Below, in pieces: positions 61,696 through 64,000 of a stretch of 64,000 bases of DNA. Below the pieces are notes generated by a model that saw only the letters and a program-made list of their open reading frames with translations, was not told the DNA's origin and did no database searches. The stretch is from Cognatitamlana sp035818475. Lineage in GTDB: Bacteria; Bacteroidota; Bacteroidia; Flavobacteriales; Flavobacteriaceae. The first letter of the stretch is position 1; the number at the start of each line of letters is the position of its first letter. The DNA lies in assembly GCF_035818475.1 (NCBI RefSeq), contig NZ_JAYMGV010000001.1, forward strand, positions 1,612,001-1,676,000, read 5' to 3'. A program made the translations under genes and the position numbers.

Positions 61696-62384
61696 TTTTT
61701 AATGCTGTATTTAAAAATCCAACCTAAAATTTTAACGCCCGCAAATATAGCGCCTTTTATTGTACCGGATACTTTTGAAACACCAATTCTATTTCTGTAA
61801 TTTACCGGTATCTCAGTATAACTGAGTTTTTGTTTTAGTGCTTTGAGCTGCATTTCTACAGTCCAGCCATAGGTTTTGTCTTCCATGTTAAGCGCCAATA
61901 ATTTTTGATATTTAATGGCTCTAAACGGACCCAGATCAGTAAATTTAGCACCAAAAAATAAGGTCATTAATGTTGTGGCTAACCAGTTTCCAAAAACCTG
62001 TGGAATAGTCATAGAACCTACTTCTCTAAGTCGTTTTACACGTGCTCCAATTACAAAATCTATATCATCATTGATTATAGGAGCAATAATTTTAGTCAAT
62101 TCTTCAGGGTAATCACTGTAATCACCATCAAGAAATACAATAATATCAGGCTTTTCTATTTGACGGGCAACATAGTGCAAACCCTTTAAACAGGCATATC
62201 CATAGCCTTTATTAGCTTCTTTTAAAACAGTTGCTCCCGCATTTTTAGCATTGATTTCCGTATTGTCAGTAGAATTGTTACTGACCACAATAACTTCATC
62301 AACTAATTTTGGAATATCGTTAATAACATGGGCAATGGAGTCTGCTTCATTATAGGCAGGAATGATAACTTTTACTTTAATCAT
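61692..62384 (-). CDS. GT2 glycosyltransferase, dolichol-phosphate-mannose-synthase-like
   Basis: The 230-residue protein has the GT2 fold with VIIPAYNEADSIAHVI, VVSNNSTDNTEI, IVFLDGDYSDYPEEL (metal-binding DxD-like) and PFRAIKYQKL. No transmembrane segment is certain, although the C-terminal GVKILGWIFKYSI may touch the membrane. It probably loads a sugar on a polyprenyl phosphate, the donor for the GT-C enzyme downstream. It overlaps the MORN-like gene and the next GT2 gene by 4 bp each. Confidence 0.88.
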   Translation of the reverse strand: MIKVKVIIPAYNEADSIAHVINDIPKLVDEVIVVSNNSTDNTEINAKNAGATVLKEANKGYGYACLKGLHYVARQIEKPDIIVFLDGDYSDYPEELTKIIAPIINDDIDFVIGARVKRLREVGSMTIPQVFGNWLATTLMTLFFGAKFTDLGPFRAIKYQKLLALNMEDKTYGWTVEMQLKALKQKLSYTEIPVNYRNRIGVSKVSGTIKGAIFAGVKILGWIFKYSIKK

Positions 62385-62863
62385 TGCAGGTCACTAAGTT
62401 TGTTGTCTTTTTTAAAAGAAGCAAAGGTAGTCCATTCTTTTAATTTTTTACCTGCTCTATATTTAGAAGCCGAGATTAGTTCATCATTTTTGTACATTAA
62501 GCAATACCCGTTTTTTTGATTATTTTTTAATTGACATTTATGATCTATTTTTTCCATAGTATCATAAAACAGCCACCAGTCATTCATTTTTCCGTCTTTA
62601 AAATGTCCTTTCTTTTCTAAAAGCCCATCCATAGAATAAAATTTCCAATACTTTGTTTTTATGTTTTTTGAAAAATGGCCTTCTTTTTTAAGAGTTCCAT
62701 TAGGATAGTAAAAATACCAGTATTGTGTTTTTTGATTGTTTTCTATCCAACCTTCAGAAATTAAATTATGATTGTCATCATAATTTTTCTGATAGACTTT
62801 TTGAGCGTTAAGGCCAATTGTGAAAAACAAAAAGAAGCTGAAAACTAAGAGAGAACGATCCAA
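62381..62863 (-). CDS. Exported MORN-like (YwqK-type) repeat protein
   Basis: The 160-residue protein has a signal peptide ending near GLNAQ and repeats of the type YYPNGTLKKEGHFSKNIKTK and YSMDGLLEKKGHFKDGKMND, the MORN/YwqK repeat pattern. It ends in a Lys-rich tail. Database annotation often calls such proteins antitoxin-like, but nothing here supports a toxin-antitoxin role. It overlaps the GT2 start by 4 bp and follows the 4Fe-4S gene by 3 bp, so it is part of this operon. It may bind lipid or glycan. Confidence 0.82.
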   Translation of the reverse strand: MDRSLLVFSFFLFFTIGLNAQKVYQKNYDDNHNLISEGWIENNQKTQYWYFYYPNGTLKKEGHFSKNIKTKYWKFYSMDGLLEKKGHFKDGKMNDWWLFYDTMEKIDHKCQLKNNQKNGYCLMYKNDELISASKYRAGKKLKEWTTFASFKKDNKLSDLQ

Positions 62864-62866
62864 ACT

Positions 62867-64000
62867 TTATTTTTTATTAACTAAATCCATTAGGTTTACA
62901 TCATTTCCTAATAAGATTTCTGTTGGATTAATACGTCCTTCCATAGCATCGTTTTCTAATTTTAAAACACCCCTGGGACAAACTGCTGAGCAGATACCAC
63001 AGCCTACACAACTGGATCTGACTATGTTTTCTCCTTTTTGAGCGTAGGCTCTAACATCAATGCCCATCTCACAGCTATTGGAGCAGTTTCCGCATGAAAT
63101 ACATTGACCACCATTGGTAGTAATTCTGAATTTAGAGAACAGGCGTTGCTGAAACCCTAGAATAGCAGCCATTGGACACCCAAATCTACACCAGGCTCTA
63201 CTTCCTAAAATGGGATAAAACCCGGTACCAATCACACCTGAAAATATAGAGCCTATATAAATACCATAAGCAGATCTGAGGCTTCCGGCATTAATGTAAA
63301 ACACATGGTCTGTAGTTCCTGAAAAGTGCATCATAATTAATAAGGCTATCACCGTAAAAAAACCAATGGCTCCGTATTTTGCATCTTTACCAAGTTCTTT
63401 GCGTTTAAATATCATTACAGCAGCAAATAGCAGAGATAAAAACCCTATGACTAACGTAATAAAAAGTTCTCTGGTTAACCAAAACGTATTACTGTCATAT
63501 CCTAAATAGGTGTAGACCATAGCCGTTGTCATAACTACTGAAAAGACCAAAACGACATGAATTAGCCAGCGTTCTATTTTCCAGGCATACATTTTTTTTG
63601 ATGATAATTGTCTAAACGGATCTCCTGCAGTTTCCGCTAATCCACCACAACCACAAACCCAGGAACAATACCAACGCTTTCCAAATTTATAGGTCAGTAT
63701 TGGCGTAATGATAAAAATAGATATAATACCAAATAAGATTAGGGCAAGTCCAATATTTCCGTTAGAAAGAAACCCTTTTACAGACCATTCGTCAAAAATA
63801 TAATAGTTAAGGGGCCATATGCTTTTCAGATCGTAATAAGGTAAATCATTATTCATGACATACATGAATTCAGGAATCAAAAAAGCAAAACCAAGCTGAA
63901 AGAACATCACTGATACTGTTCGCAATTGCTGATAACGATTATGTCTGTATTTTAGAATAAATTTATAACCAAAGGCCAAAATGGCTACGGTATAAAGAGT
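62867..64000 (-). CDS. Membrane 4Fe-4S ferredoxin-type protein (NapH/CcoG-like), N-terminus beyond right edge
   Basis: The frame is open to the right edge; an internal TTG at 63979 is not needed as a start, so the N-terminus is outside the window. About six hydrophobic helices are followed by a Cys-rich region: RWYCSWVCGCGG and WCRFGCPM in membrane loops, then two cluster-binding motifs CISCGNCSNSC and CVGCGICSAVCPRG near the C-terminus. This is the NapH/CcoG/NosR-type layout of membrane electron carriers. It is the first visible gene of the minus-strand operon with the MORN-like and glycosyltransferase genes. Its redox partner is unknown. Confidence 0.87.
   Translation of the reverse strand, partial: TLYTVAILAFGYKFILKYRHNRYQQLRTVSVMFFQLGFAFLIPEFMYVMNNDLPYYDLKSIWPLNYYIFDEWSVKGFLSNGNIGLALILFGIISIFIITPILTYKFGKRWYCSWVCGCGGLAETAGDPFRQLSSKKMYAWKIERWLIHVVLVFSVVMTTAMVYTYLGYDSNTFWLTRELFITLVIGFLSLLFAAVMIFKRKELGKDAKYGAIGFFTVIALLIMMHFSGTTDHVFYINAGSLRSAYGIYIGSIFSGVIGTGFYPILGSRAWCRFGCPMAAILGFQQRLFSKFRITTNGGQCISCGNCSNSCEMGIDVRAYAQKGENIVRSSCVGCGICSAVCPRGVLKLENDAMEGRINPTEILLGNDVNLMDLVNKK

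Noticed and set aside
62381..62863. Toxin-antitoxin module
   Set aside because: MORN-like proteins are often labelled YwqK-type antitoxins, but no toxin gene is adjacent and the protein has an export signal.
1..64000. CRISPR arrays, tRNA or rRNA genes, insertion sequences, prophage or integrase genes
   Set aside because: None was seen on either strand when reading the window by eye.

Overview
The window comes from a low-GC member of the Bacteroidota, almost certainly a (probably marine) Flavobacteriaceae. This rests on a SusC/SusD/SusE polysaccharide-utilisation locus, many short-signal lipoproteins, promoters with the Bacteroidota -7 element TAnnTTTG instead of a sigma70 -10 box, weak Shine-Dalgarno signals, mevalonate-pathway genes next to a UbiA-type prenyltransferase, and LytS/LytTR-type two-component genes. 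No tRNA, rRNA, CRISPR array, transposase or integrase was seen. Both ends cut through genes.

Region 1 (1-22757) is a maltodextrin/starch utilisation locus. On the minus strand lie susC, susD and two SusE-like lipoproteins (the last one runs off the left edge). Divergently, on the plus strand, lie a LacI-family regulator, a sugar:cation symporter of the MFS/GPH type, beta-phosphoglucomutase, a GH65 disaccharide phosphorylase, a GH97 alpha-glucosidase, three GH13 amylase-family lipoproteins and a double-esterase lipoprotein. The likely flow is: SusCDE capture and import oligosaccharides, periplasmic GH13/GH97 enzymes cut them, the symporter takes up maltose, and the GH65 enzyme plus PgmB turn it into glucose and glucose-6-phosphate. 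A perfect 14-bp LacI-type palindrome sits upstream of the susC promoter. The transporter has a leader with mutually exclusive hairpins. The run ends in a strong terminator.

Region 2 (22862-31722) holds a large GAF-domain protein of unknown role, a convergent HD-phosphohydrolase fused to a Pycsar-type transmembrane effector domain, and a seven-gene redox-repair operon (MsrB, MsrA, TlpA-like thioredoxin, glutaredoxin-like, SelO, divergent MsrA paralogue, alpha/beta-hydrolase-OsmC fusion).

Region 3 (31832-44005) encodes envelope proteins: a metallophosphoesterase fused to an Omp85-like barrel, a TolC-type protein with a periplasmic-binding-protein-like N-terminus, an RND adaptor and pump, a K+-type ion channel, and a convergent HtrA-type protease.

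Region 4 (44244-49565) is the most unusual part. Around a LytS-like kinase and LytTR response regulator sit small secreted or lipoprotein genes. Four promoters share one architecture: three 8-bp repeats (consensus TTYACTTA, usually with G two bases before) spaced exactly 21 bp, with the last repeat 38-39 bp before a TAnnTTTG -7 box. One of these promoters drives no reading frame and runs into a terminator about 120 bp later, so it is a small-RNA candidate or the scar of a lost gene. The terminator is duplicated, with compensatory changes.

Region 5 (49611-57259) contains housekeeping genes: thioesterase II, a BaiN-type flavoprotein, DUF1697, diphosphomevalonate decarboxylase, a mevalonate-kinase-like GHMP kinase, a UbiA prenyltransferase and an RsuA/RluB pseudouridine synthase. 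Region 6 (57551-64000) has small conserved flavobacterial proteins, including a cytoplasmic/exported paralogue pair, and a minus-strand operon for a membrane 4Fe-4S protein (cut by the right edge), a MORN-like protein, two GT2 glycosyltransferases and a GT-C type mannosyltransferase-like protein.
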